NCBI GenBank assembly: GCA_041743425.1
Contig: JBGTMS010000024.1
Location: 1-10,010, forward strand
Origin: JTS-RE37 sp041743425
GTDB lineage: Bacteria; Bacteroidota; Bacteroidia; Flavobacteriales; Flavobacteriaceae
DNA length: 10,010 bases
Direction: 5' to 3'
The notes under the pieces are model-generated. The model did no database searches and was not told where the DNA came from. It worked only from the letters and a program-made list of their open reading frames with translations. Below, piece after piece: positions 1 to 7,068 of the stretch (positions are counted from its first letter, which is position 1; each line of letters starts with the position of its first letter). A program made the position numbers and the translations under genes.

Positions 1-981
1 GTTGAATTTATAATCGGAGATGATGGCGCGGAACCCTTTACCTTCAAGCGATATGATTATCGGGATCAACTATTAAAAGAACTAATGCGCATACAAGGGA
101 GTTCAGATGCACAAAATGCCAAACCAAGGGTTGGTATTGCAACGAGTGCCCTGGCCAATTCTACCCTCCAAATCAATGGTTCCTTATCCACGGCAACAAT
201 AACACCCAACAGTAATATATCACTTGATGAAAGCCACTATACAGTTATCATCAATTCGAATATAGGTGTCACCCTCCCGGCAGCGAATAGTGCCTCAGGA
301 AGGATATACGTAATTAAAAATACCACAAATGCTGCCAGGACAATAAGCACCTATATCAATAGTGCCGGCGCCAATGCGGGCCAGGTTGCTGCACAAAACA
401 CCCTTTGGTTACAAAGCAACGGCACTAGCTGGAATTCAATCTCTTCATCTGATTCACAAATTATTACCAATTTGAGTCAAAATACCACGACAGGGCTTAT
501 AAGCTACGTGAATGAGAACAATGTTACCCAAACCGCGAAAGTTGTGTCAACCGATACCAATAACAGTATAAGTGCTGGAACGGACGGAGGCGCTTACCTC
601 AATATCTATGAGAAAATCGTTATTTGGGCAGAAGACAGTGGGTCTTTAAATACGAACAACCTGAATTGGGGATTTGGTGACGGAGGCGTCGGACAGATTG
701 GGATACCCCTACCCGAAGCCTGGGAGATATATGCGGTTAGTTTTAGCTCGATCGATAGCCAAACCGGGAACTCGGTCACTATGGGAGTAACCGATTCCCG
801 TACGAATACGACACTCTGCAGTTTTGTGGCCACTGGTCCTGCAAATAATATTGCCTATACCCAGGTGCTAACTGTTCCGGTTGCGGTTCCGGCGGGGACA
901 AGTATCGGATTCAGGACCCTCGCTGAAATCGGGGATATCAGAAAGGCAAGGGTGGCCGTATTCCTCAGGAGAAGGCCTTAA
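1..981 (+). CDS. Exported Asn/Thr-rich surface or fibre-like protein, C-terminal part (5' end outside window)
   Basis: The frame is open from base 1 to the TAA at 979-981, giving 326 visible residues with no start needed. The internal ATG at 85 is not a convincing start because coding sequence continues upstream of it. Visible parts are: a short charged segment (about residues 1-45); an R-V-G-I followed by a TLQINGS-type stretch; a domain of about 85 residues (64-148, bases 190-444) containing TLPAANSASGRIYVIKN and LWLQSNG; an NSISAGTDGGAYL linker; and a C-terminal region of about 130 residues that looks beta-rich. No T9SS sorting domain is present. The 85-residue domain aligns without gaps to the very end of the repeat protein at 2364-5009 (about 40 of 85 identical by eye). 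It lies 20 bp before a T9SS type B protein gene and is probably cotranscribed with it. The family occurs in Flavobacteriia but its function is not known to me; a structural or adhesive role is inference. Confidence 0.8.
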   Translation, partial: VEFIIGDDGAEPFTFKRYDYRDQLLKELMRIQGSSDAQNAKPRVGIATSALANSTLQINGSLSTATITPNSNISLDESHYTVIINSNIGVTLPAANSASGRIYVIKNTTNAARTISTYINSAGANAGQVAAQNTLWLQSNGTSWNSISSSDSQIITNLSQNTTTGLISYVNENNVTQTAKVVSTDTNNSISAGTDGGAYLNIYEKIVIWAEDSGSLNTNNLNWGFGDGGVGQIGIPLPEAWEIYAVSFSSIDSQTGNSVTMGVTDSRTNTTLCSFVATGPANNIAYTQVLTVPVAVPAGTSIGFRTLAEIGDIRKARVAVFLRRRP

Positions 982-1001
982 GTTGTAAATCAAATCTGAT
1001 C

Positions 1002-2168
1002 ATGAAACACCTTGTGTTTTTTGTTGGAATTCTAATGTTGCTGGCCTGCACAATGGCCAGCGCACAGGAAGCCGTATATAATTTCGGCAGCCTTCAACTA
1101 CATCCCGACGGCAATCTCGGCTTCCACACCAATCTAGTCAATGACGGGGATTTTGATCAGAATAAAGGCCTTGTTGGATTCTATACCCATAGCGGTCAGC
1201 TAAGTATTGGAGGCCAACGTATTCCGAGGTTTTATGATGCTGAGGTAGCGGTAGACGCAGACCTCATCCTAGAAACCAGCATCGGTATCACCAACAACGG
1301 TAATTTAATTTCAGGGGATATCTTCACCCCGAGAACGCGTGTCGACATTTCCTCCAATTTTTTTGATGACGCTTTTTATACCGGAGAAAGCAGTACATCT
1401 AAAGTGAATGGCTATGTGGCATTGTTCAACAAATCGGATTTTATCTTTCCTGTGGGCGATGCGGAAAGATTACGGCCGCTAACCATGGCTTCACTGGCCA
1501 TCAATCCAATGGCCAAATGTGCCTATTTTTTTGAAAATCCAAATGCACCTCAAAGCCTGCAAACCACCTTTAGTACGGAAAGGAAGGCGTCTTCCTATCT
1601 TTCCGTAAGCAATCTGGAATTCTGGAGACTGGAAGGCGATGTCCCGGCCATGATTACCCTTACGTGGGACGGATTGAGCAATATTCCGGCACTGGGGGTT
1701 TATTTGAGTGACCTTAAGGTGGTGGGTTGGAGCAAACAAGGTGAACAATGGGTGAACCTTGGCAATACCGCCACCAGTGGAGGCCTGGAATACGGAACCG
1801 TGACTTCCGGTGTTTTCCTGCCATCGGAATACGAAATACTGACCATTGGTGGCAATGATACGGCTCTCGAAAAGTTTGAAACCATTGAACTGGCCAATTA
1901 TTTTATGACCCCGGACGGAGATGGCCGGAACGATTTACTCATCCTTGACGGCATGGAAAAATCTCCGCGTAACAATCTTCAAATATTTGACAGGTATGGG
2001 GTCCTGGTCTACTCGAAGGATAATTACAACAATGATTTCAACGGCACCTCCAACCGGCAGCAGGTGGTGCAGCGAGGCAAAGGCCTTGATAACGGAATCT
2101 ACTTTTATGTCATCGCGCTATACGATTTGAGGCAGAAACATCAGGGGTATTTATATATTTCCAACTAA
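1002..2168 (+). CDS. T9SS type B sorting domain-containing exported protein (paralogue 1)
   Basis: This 388-residue protein starts with a signal peptide (K-H then a hydrophobic run; likely cleavage after ASA, A21|Q22). A lipobox-like L-L-A-C at 13-16 makes lipoprotein processing an alternative. The middle (about 25-290) has no domain I can name, but carries flavobacterial motifs such as GFHTNLVNDGDFDQN, DDAFYTGES and a FPVGD...LRPL element. The last 86 residues (303-388) form a gliding-motility-associated / T9SS type B C-terminal domain (TIGR04131/CHU_C type): TPDGDGRND, LQIFDRYG, VYS, then GIYFYVI and a final GYLYISN. By family knowledge this domain directs export across the outer membrane by the PorU/PorV/SprA machinery. 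The protein is paralogous along its length with the product of 5012-6154. It starts 20 bp after the preceding gene's stop. The ATG at 1002 is chosen because the signal peptide begins there. Confidence 0.9.
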   Translation: MKHLVFFVGILMLLACTMASAQEAVYNFGSLQLHPDGNLGFHTNLVNDGDFDQNKGLVGFYTHSGQLSIGGQRIPRFYDAEVAVDADLILETSIGITNNGNLISGDIFTPRTRVDISSNFFDDAFYTGESSTSKVNGYVALFNKSDFIFPVGDAERLRPLTMASLAINPMAKCAYFFENPNAPQSLQTTFSTERKASSYLSVSNLEFWRLEGDVPAMITLTWDGLSNIPALGVYLSDLKVVGWSKQGEQWVNLGNTATSGGLEYGTVTSGVFLPSEYEILTIGGNDTALEKFETIELANYFMTPDGDGRNDLLILDGMEKSPRNNLQIFDRYGVLVYSKDNYNNDFNGTSNRQQVVQRGKGLDNGIYFYVIALYDLRQKHQGYLYISN

Positions 2169-2212
2169 AAGCGCTCCCAACCCACAATCCCTTCTTTTAC
2201 TACATCAAATGC

Positions 2213-2228
2213 CAACCCTGAGGGGTTG
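2213..2228 (+). terminator. Possible weak terminator hairpin after cassette 1
   Basis: A perfect 6-bp inverted repeat, CAACCC / GGGTTG, with a TGAG loop is followed by the T-rich run ATTTATATTCTT. It lies 45 bp after the stop of the first T9SS cargo gene and 136 bp before the next start, where a transcription break between the two cassettes would be expected. The stem is short and the T tract is interrupted, so it may be weak or only partly efficient. Confidence 0.35.
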
Positions 2229-2363
2229 ATTTATATTCTTAAAAAGCAATTCATAACGTCAAAAAGCTGGCTGACATCCATTTCCTGTTACTATACAACA
2301 TATATTCTTTCATCAAGTTGTTTCCAGCTACATTCGCTCAAATCTTTAAATTTTACAATTTCT

Positions 2364-5009
2364 ATGAAAACTGGGTGGGGCATCATCCTGGCCCTAAGCT
2401 TACAATTCACGTTTGGTCAGGTGAAAATCGGGGAAGATATCAGTTCGATACATGCATCATCCCTCCTTGAATTAGAGAGTACAACCAAGGCATTGGTACT
2501 GACCCGCTTGAGCACCGCTGAAATGATGGCGATCTTCCCACTTCAGGGTGCCATCGTTTATAATACAACTACGGATTGTGTTTATTACTATAATGGCAAC
2601 TCCTGGTTGAATCTTTGTGAGGGCATGTCCATTCCTTCCCTATCTTTCGTAGATAACGGCGATGGTACCATTACGCTGCAGGATCAGCAGGGGACGATGG
2701 TCACCTTTGACGGACAGCCTGAGACAAGGACCACGCTCGTAGACAATGGCAATGGTTCCATAACTTATACCAATGAACTCGAGGAAACATCCACGATCCG
2801 TATTTCGGGAAGTGGGAATCAACGCCTCGTTACCGATGGTACGCCGGGAAATATTTTGATCACCGACGGAAATATCCTATCCCTCAACGTCAATGATTCG
2901 GATTCAGATAGCCGGAATGAAATCCAGGGTCTGCAATTCTCGGCTGGAATTTTATCCCTGACCGATGATCCGGCTGGTACATCACTTGACCTCAACGGGT
3001 TTGATTCAAATGTCGGAGACGACTTTAGCGGTGACTTCGGAGATCTGACCAACTTGCCGGTAAATCTCGATACTGACAGCACTGACGATTTTTCAGGTGA
3101 CTTCGGCGACCTCAGCAACCTCCCTGCGAATCTTGATACGGATAGCACCGATGACTTTTCTGGTGCCTTCAATGACCTGACGGGAGTACCTGTCAACCTG
3201 GATACAGACAGCTCCGATGACTTTAGCGGAAGCTTCATCGACCTGACCAATATTCCAGCCAATCTTGATACCGACAGCACCGATGACTTTAGCGGAAGCT
3301 TCATCGACCTTACCAATATCCCTGCCGATCTCGATACCGACAGCACTGACGATTTTTCAGGTGACTTCGGCGACCTCAGCAACGTCCCTGCGAATCTTGA
3401 TACGGATAGCACCGATGACTTTTCTGGTGCCTTCGGCGACCTCAGCAACGTCCCTGAGAATCTTGATACGGATAGCACGGATGACTTCAGTGGTAGCTTT
3501 ACTGATCTTACCAATGTCCCAACCAATCTCGATACAGACAGCACCGATGACTTTAGCGGAAGCTTCTTCGACCTTACCAACATCCCCACCAACCTGGATA
3601 CAGATAATACTGATGACTTCAGTGGCGAATTTACAGACCTGAACAACGTGCCTTCTAACCTGGATACGGACAACACAGATGATTTCTCTGGTGCCTTCAA
3701 TGATCTGACAGGAGTGCCTGCCAATTTAGATACCGATGGCACGGACGATTTTAGTGGAAGCTTTACGGACCTGACCAATGTACCTGCCAATTTGGATACC
3801 GATGGTACGGACGATTTTAGTGGAAGTTTTACCGACCTTTCAAATATTCCTCCCAATCTTGATACCGACAACACAGATGATTTCTCTGGTGCCTACAATG
3901 ATCTGACAGGAGTGCCGGCAAATATCGATACAGACAGCACCGATGATTTTTCCGGTACCTTCATTGACCTGACAGGAGTGCCTGTCAACCTGGATACAGA
4001 TAGCTCTGATGACTTTACGGGAAGCTTTACGGACCTGACCAACGTACCTGCTAATTTAGATACAGACACTAGCGACGACTTTAGTGGCAGCTTTACCGAC
4101 CTTTCAAATGTCCCTGCCGATCTTGATAACGACAGCACCGATGACTTTTCCGGTGCTTTCAATGACCTGACCAATGTACCTGCCAATTGGGATACCGACA
4201 GCACCGATGATTTGTCCGGTGCCTTCAATGATCTGACAGGAGTGCCGGTAAATTTGGATACTGATCTCAGCGATGACTTCTCTGGAAGCTTTACGGACCT
4301 GACCAACGTACCTGCCAATTTGGATACCGACAGCACCGATGATTTTTCGGGTGCCTTCAATGATCTGACAGGAGTGCCGGTAAATTTGGATACTGATTCC
4401 AGTGATGATTTTAGTGGTAGTTTCGGTGATCTGACCAATGTCCCATTAAATCTCGATACAGACAGCTCCAATGACTTTAGCGGAAGCTTCATCGACCTTA
4501 CCAATATCCCTGCCGATCTCGATACCGACAGCACCGATGATTTTTCGGGTGCCTACAATGATCTGACAGGAGTACCCGCAAATCTCGATACAGACAGCAC
4601 CGATGATTTTGGTGGTAGCTTTACGAGTCTTACCGATGTGCCATCCGGAATATCAGACGGTGATGACGATACAACCTACACAGCCGGCAGCGGTCTCCTC
4701 CTTACAGGTACCGTATTTTCTGTACCCTTGGCATCGCCTGGTGCCGTGGCAACGGCCATCATTACCACCACCGGCAATATAACGCTGAATGCCACGCATC
4801 ACACCATAATCCTGGGGGGCAGTCATAATATAACCCTTCCTCCGGCTTCGAGCGCCACAGGGCGCATCTATATCATTAAGAATGCCAATTCAGGTAGCAG
4901 AACAATCAGTACCTATAAATCGCATTCCGGCAACAACACCACCACAATAGCCTCGAATAATATACTTTGGATCCAAAGCGATGGAAGCAATTGGCAGCAA
5001 ATAAAGTAA
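2364..5009 (+). CDS. Large exported Asp-rich repeat protein (25 x 22 residues)
   Basis: The start is set at ATG 2364, giving 881 residues, because a clean signal peptide begins there (M-K-T-G-W, hydrophobic core, F-G18|Q19). The frame stays open further upstream from a TTG at 2226, but that would bury the signal peptide under 46 residues. Residues 19-90 form a flavobacterial N-terminal segment (SLLELEST-KALVLTR, GAIVYN, YYYNGNSW-L). Residues 90-211 contain two VDNG(D/N)G(T/S)ITY-like elements and a DSDSDSRNEIQGL stretch. Residues 212-761 are 25 head-to-tail 22-mers with core DTDSTDDFSG-x-F-x-DLTNVP. Residues 762-881 end in a domain shared with the protein of 1-981. No T9SS sorting domain is present. 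Two bp separate its stop from the next T9SS cargo gene, so the two are probably translationally coupled. The fold is inferred to be extended and fibre-like; the Asp clusters could bind calcium. Not recognised as a named gene. Confidence 0.88.
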   Translation: MKTGWGIILALSLQFTFGQVKIGEDISSIHASSLLELESTTKALVLTRLSTAEMMAIFPLQGAIVYNTTTDCVYYYNGNSWLNLCEGMSIPSLSFVDNGDGTITLQDQQGTMVTFDGQPETRTTLVDNGNGSITYTNELEETSTIRISGSGNQRLVTDGTPGNILITDGNILSLNVNDSDSDSRNEIQGLQFSAGILSLTDDPAGTSLDLNGFDSNVGDDFSGDFGDLTNLPVNLDTDSTDDFSGDFGDLSNLPANLDTDSTDDFSGAFNDLTGVPVNLDTDSSDDFSGSFIDLTNIPANLDTDSTDDFSGSFIDLTNIPADLDTDSTDDFSGDFGDLSNVPANLDTDSTDDFSGAFGDLSNVPENLDTDSTDDFSGSFTDLTNVPTNLDTDSTDDFSGSFFDLTNIPTNLDTDNTDDFSGEFTDLNNVPSNLDTDNTDDFSGAFNDLTGVPANLDTDGTDDFSGSFTDLTNVPANLDTDGTDDFSGSFTDLSNIPPNLDTDNTDDFSGAYNDLTGVPANIDTDSTDDFSGTFIDLTGVPVNLDTDSSDDFTGSFTDLTNVPANLDTDTSDDFSGSFTDLSNVPADLDNDSTDDFSGAFNDLTNVPANWDTDSTDDLSGAFNDLTGVPVNLDTDLSDDFSGSFTDLTNVPANLDTDSTDDFSGAFNDLTGVPVNLDTDSSDDFSGSFGDLTNVPLNLDTDSSNDFSGSFIDLTNIPADLDTDSTDDFSGAYNDLTGVPANLDTDSTDDFGGSFTSLTDVPSGISDGDDDTTYTAGSGLLLTGTVFSVPLASPGAVATAIITTTGNITLNATHHTIILGGSHNITLPPASSATGRIYIIKNANSGSRTISTYKSHSGNNTTTIASNNILWIQSDGSNWQQIK
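2997..4646 (+). repeat. 66-bp coding tandem repeat array, 25 units
   Basis: Twenty-four full 66-bp units run from 3063 to 4646, preceded by one diverged unit (2997-3062, GFDSNVGDD in place of NLDTDSTDD). All units are exactly 22 codons, with no frameshift or indel across 1650 bp. Near-invariant positions are DTD, DDFSG, F or Y, DL and P; variable positions sit after SG (D, A, S, E, T), after F (G, N, I, T, F) and in T-N/T-G before V/I-P. Most synonymous sites differ between units, so the array is old, but some blocks are locally identical (4218-4265 equals 4350-4397). The DFSGxFxDLTxxP core resembles the YNDLTNKP-type motifs of phage tail fibres and other fibrous proteins; that resemblance is by eye only. 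Confidence 0.95.
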
Positions 5010-5011
5010 TC

Positions 5012-6154
5012 ATGAAACGATGGATGCTTCTGCTTTTCCTGTTGACTGCCAATGTATTTTACGGCCAGGAAAACTTTTACAATGAGGGAAATATAAAGAT
5101 TTTTAAAAAAGGGCAGATGGGTTTCCATGGCCCGATTCGCAATGATGGGAATTTTGATCAGAATCTGGGATTGGCCGGATTATACGGGCAAAGGGATCAA
5201 GAACTGAGCGGCGATCGTGAAATCGTATTCTGGGATCTTGAAATCTTCACCCCGGCATCCTGGACGCTACATACAACCCTGTCAGTCAAAAATAATCTCA
5301 ACTTTATAGAAGGAGATTTGCTGACCTCTTCCTCCAGCCCGGATGTCAGTCTTCACTTTATGGATAATGCCTTTTATACCGGGGACTCGGAATTCTCCAA
5401 AGTTGCAGGTATTATTACAGTTACTGATGCTACCCAATTCCGTTTTCCGCTAGGCGATGCTGGCGCCCTCCGCCCAATCAGCCTGTTTTCAGAGATTTCC
5501 AATGAAAGTATCCGGGCCTCCTACCTCCGTGTCAATCCCAGTATTCTTGGTCAGGTGATGGCGCTTTCACCCTTATCCGGGATAAGTGCCGGCCTTTTGG
5601 CCATCAGTTCCTATGAATGCTGGACCATAAGTGGGAGGTCTCCCTCAGTTATTCGAATTACCTGGGATGAAGACAGCAGGCTCGAATCTTTTATCCACAC
5701 AACAGAAGAACTGACCGTTGTCGGCTGGCATGAAGTGAATCACAGATGGGAAAATCTTGGGAAGACAGCGATTAATGGCACCATTCACGAAGGAATAATA
5801 AGTTCAGAATGGTTTATTCCTGACGACTATGCCCTAGTGACCTTCGGAAAAGCTGTGACTTCTGCTGAGATTGCCACAAATAACTATATCCTTACACCAA
5901 ATAATGACGGGCTGAACGACTATCTGATCTTTCCCGGTCTGGAAAGCACCCCCGGTAACGGATTGAAGATATTTAACAGGAATGGCATTATGGTTTACTC
6001 CAATGACAAATATCAGAATCAATTTAGTGGCAACGCCAATAACGGCCAAGTTATAAATTCCAATAACGGCCTCAACGAAGGTATCTATTATTATATCCTG
6101 GACCTTGCAGATTCGGCGCCAAAAAGACAGGGATACTTCTATATCTCACGGTAG
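5012..6154 (+). CDS. T9SS type B sorting domain-containing exported protein (paralogue 2)
   Basis: The start is ATG 5012 (380 residues) because the signal peptide begins there: M-K-R-W-M, a Leu-rich core, then Y-G18|Q19. An in-frame ATG at 4967 would overlap the upstream gene and hide the signal peptide. The body (about 20-290) shares motifs with the product of 1002-2168, including GFHGPIRNDGNFDQN, DNAFYTGDSEFSKV, FPLGDAGALRP, VVGWHEVNHRWENLGKT and a PDDYALVTFG element. Residues 295-380 are the T9SS type B / gliding-motility C-terminal domain (TPNNDGLND, LKIFNRNG, VYS, GIYYYIL, final GYFYISR), aligning with its paralogue without gaps over 86 residues. By family knowledge it is exported through T9SS and released or attached at the surface. 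TAA-TC-ATG spacing to the repeat protein gene suggests coupled translation. The specific function of the body is unknown. Confidence 0.9.
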   Translation: MKRWMLLLFLLTANVFYGQENFYNEGNIKIFKKGQMGFHGPIRNDGNFDQNLGLAGLYGQRDQELSGDREIVFWDLEIFTPASWTLHTTLSVKNNLNFIEGDLLTSSSSPDVSLHFMDNAFYTGDSEFSKVAGIITVTDATQFRFPLGDAGALRPISLFSEISNESIRASYLRVNPSILGQVMALSPLSGISAGLLAISSYECWTISGRSPSVIRITWDEDSRLESFIHTTEELTVVGWHEVNHRWENLGKTAINGTIHEGIISSEWFIPDDYALVTFGKAVTSAEIATNNYILTPNNDGLNDYLIFPGLESTPGNGLKIFNRNGIMVYSNDKYQNQFSGNANNGQVINSNNGLNEGIYYYILDLADSAPKRQGYFYISR

Positions 6155-6225
6155 TTCCATTTTCAAAATCCGGTTGGCTTCTCTTTATAAGGCCATATTT
6201 CTCATAAAATTTTTAAATTACTTGC

Positions 6226-6233
6226 TACCTTTG
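6226..6233 (+). promoter_or_regulatory. Bacteroidota-type -7 promoter element (TACCTTTG)
   Basis: TACCTTTG matches the Bacteroidota primary-sigma -7 consensus TAnnTTTG exactly and lies 60 bp before the ATG of the M15 peptidase gene, after an AT-rich stretch (6196-6220). I see no good TTTG at the -33 position, which is common in this phylum. It would drive the M15-M48 unit. The same octamer occurs at 8133-8140. Confidence 0.55.
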
Positions 6234-6293
6234 ATATGCGCCTGTCTCGTTATTTCCAATAGGGCTATCAACAGATAAAAACAGTTCAACAAA

Positions 6294-7028
6294 ATGGAAC
6301 GAAGGTCATTTCTAAAAAAAAGCGGTATCAGTGGGATGGCATTGTCACTATTACCTTCAGGCATCCTCCCTCAGGAAAAGGAATACGCCATTTCGGAATT
6401 GATGGGCAAAACCAAAATTCAGCTTTTTGGTGAGAAAATCAATCTCAGAAAGGAAGCACATACCTCCTTTCTGGCTATGAAAGACGCAGCCAAAGCCGAC
6501 GGGATTCTCATTGAAATCGTTTCCAGCTACCGCAGTTTTGATCAACAGCGAGCCATATTTGAAAGGAAGTTCCAGCGTTTCGCGGAGGTAGATGGATTGA
6601 AACCAATGGAGGCCCTTGACAAGATCATTGAATATTCTACCATTCCCGGTACCAGCAGACATCATTGGGGAACGGATATGGACATTACACAAGGGGATAA
6701 AAAAACGGAGGGTGATGTGCTGGTTGCCGAAAAATTCGACACCGGTGGCCCATTCGAAGGGTTGAAAAAATGGATGGATACCCATTCAACCACCTATGAT
6801 TTTCATTTGGTATACACCGACGAACCCAAAAGGAAAGGATTCAGATACGAACCCTGGCATTATAGTTATGCGCCACTTGCGATTCCGATGTTAACGGCTT
6901 TCCGCGGAAAGAATATCCTGCAACTTTTGGAAAAAGAAGATTTTGCGGGCAGCGAGCACTTTACTTCGGGCTTTATAAAAGCCTATATAAGGGATAACAT
7001 TTTGGATATTAATCCCCAGCTATTATGA
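6294..7028 (+). CDS. M15 (VanY-type) D-alanyl-D-alanine carboxypeptidase family protein with Tat-like leader
   Basis: This 244-residue protein has the M15B zinc signature. S-R-H-H-W-G-T-D-M-D at 121-130 supplies ligands H123 and D130, and E-P-W-H at 186-189 supplies catalytic E186 and ligand H189. S-S-Y-R-S at 77-81 matches the substrate-side Arg motif of VanY-like enzymes. The family cleaves the terminal D-Ala from peptidoglycan stem peptides, or L,D/D,D cross-links, in the periplasm. The N terminus R-R-S-F-L-K (3-8) followed by a short hydrophobic stretch fits a twin-arginine export signal. All catalytic residues are present and length is typical, so it is probably active. It follows a consensus promoter at 6226-6233. 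The M48 protease gene starts 40 bp downstream with no clear terminator between, so the two are likely cotranscribed. The exact peptide-bond specificity cannot be read from the sequence. Confidence 0.9.
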   Translation: MERRSFLKKSGISGMALSLLPSGILPQEKEYAISELMGKTKIQLFGEKINLRKEAHTSFLAMKDAAKADGILIEIVSSYRSFDQQRAIFERKFQRFAEVDGLKPMEALDKIIEYSTIPGTSRHHWGTDMDITQGDKKTEGDVLVAEKFDTGGPFEGLKKWMDTHSTTYDFHLVYTDEPKRKGFRYEPWHYSYAPLAIPMLTAFRGKNILQLLEKEDFAGSEHFTSGFIKAYIRDNILDINPQLL

Positions 7029-7068
7029 CCTTTTTTGTACTTTGTACACTACTTGAAAGCCATTTGTA

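Noticed and set aside
2226..2363. N-terminal extension of the repeat protein from an upstream TTG
   Set aside because: It would place 46 residues of non-signal sequence before a good signal peptide starting at 2364, and it overlaps the hairpin at 2213-2228.
2819..4534. Two long open frames on the - strand (351 and 213 codons) opposite the repeat protein
   Set aside because: They are periodic Ser/Leu/Lys-rich shadows of the 66-bp repeats. The repeated unit simply lacks stops in that antisense frame, and there is no signal, domain or start context.
2997..4646. CRISPR array or non-coding tandem repeat
   Set aside because: The 66-bp units are contiguous without spacers, keep the reading frame perfectly and vary mainly at silent or surface-like codon positions, so this is a protein repeat.
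1..6154. Prophage tail-fibre locus, suggested by fibre-like repeats
   Set aside because: The neighbours carry T9SS type B sorting domains and signal peptides, and no phage structural, lysis or integrase genes are present in the window.
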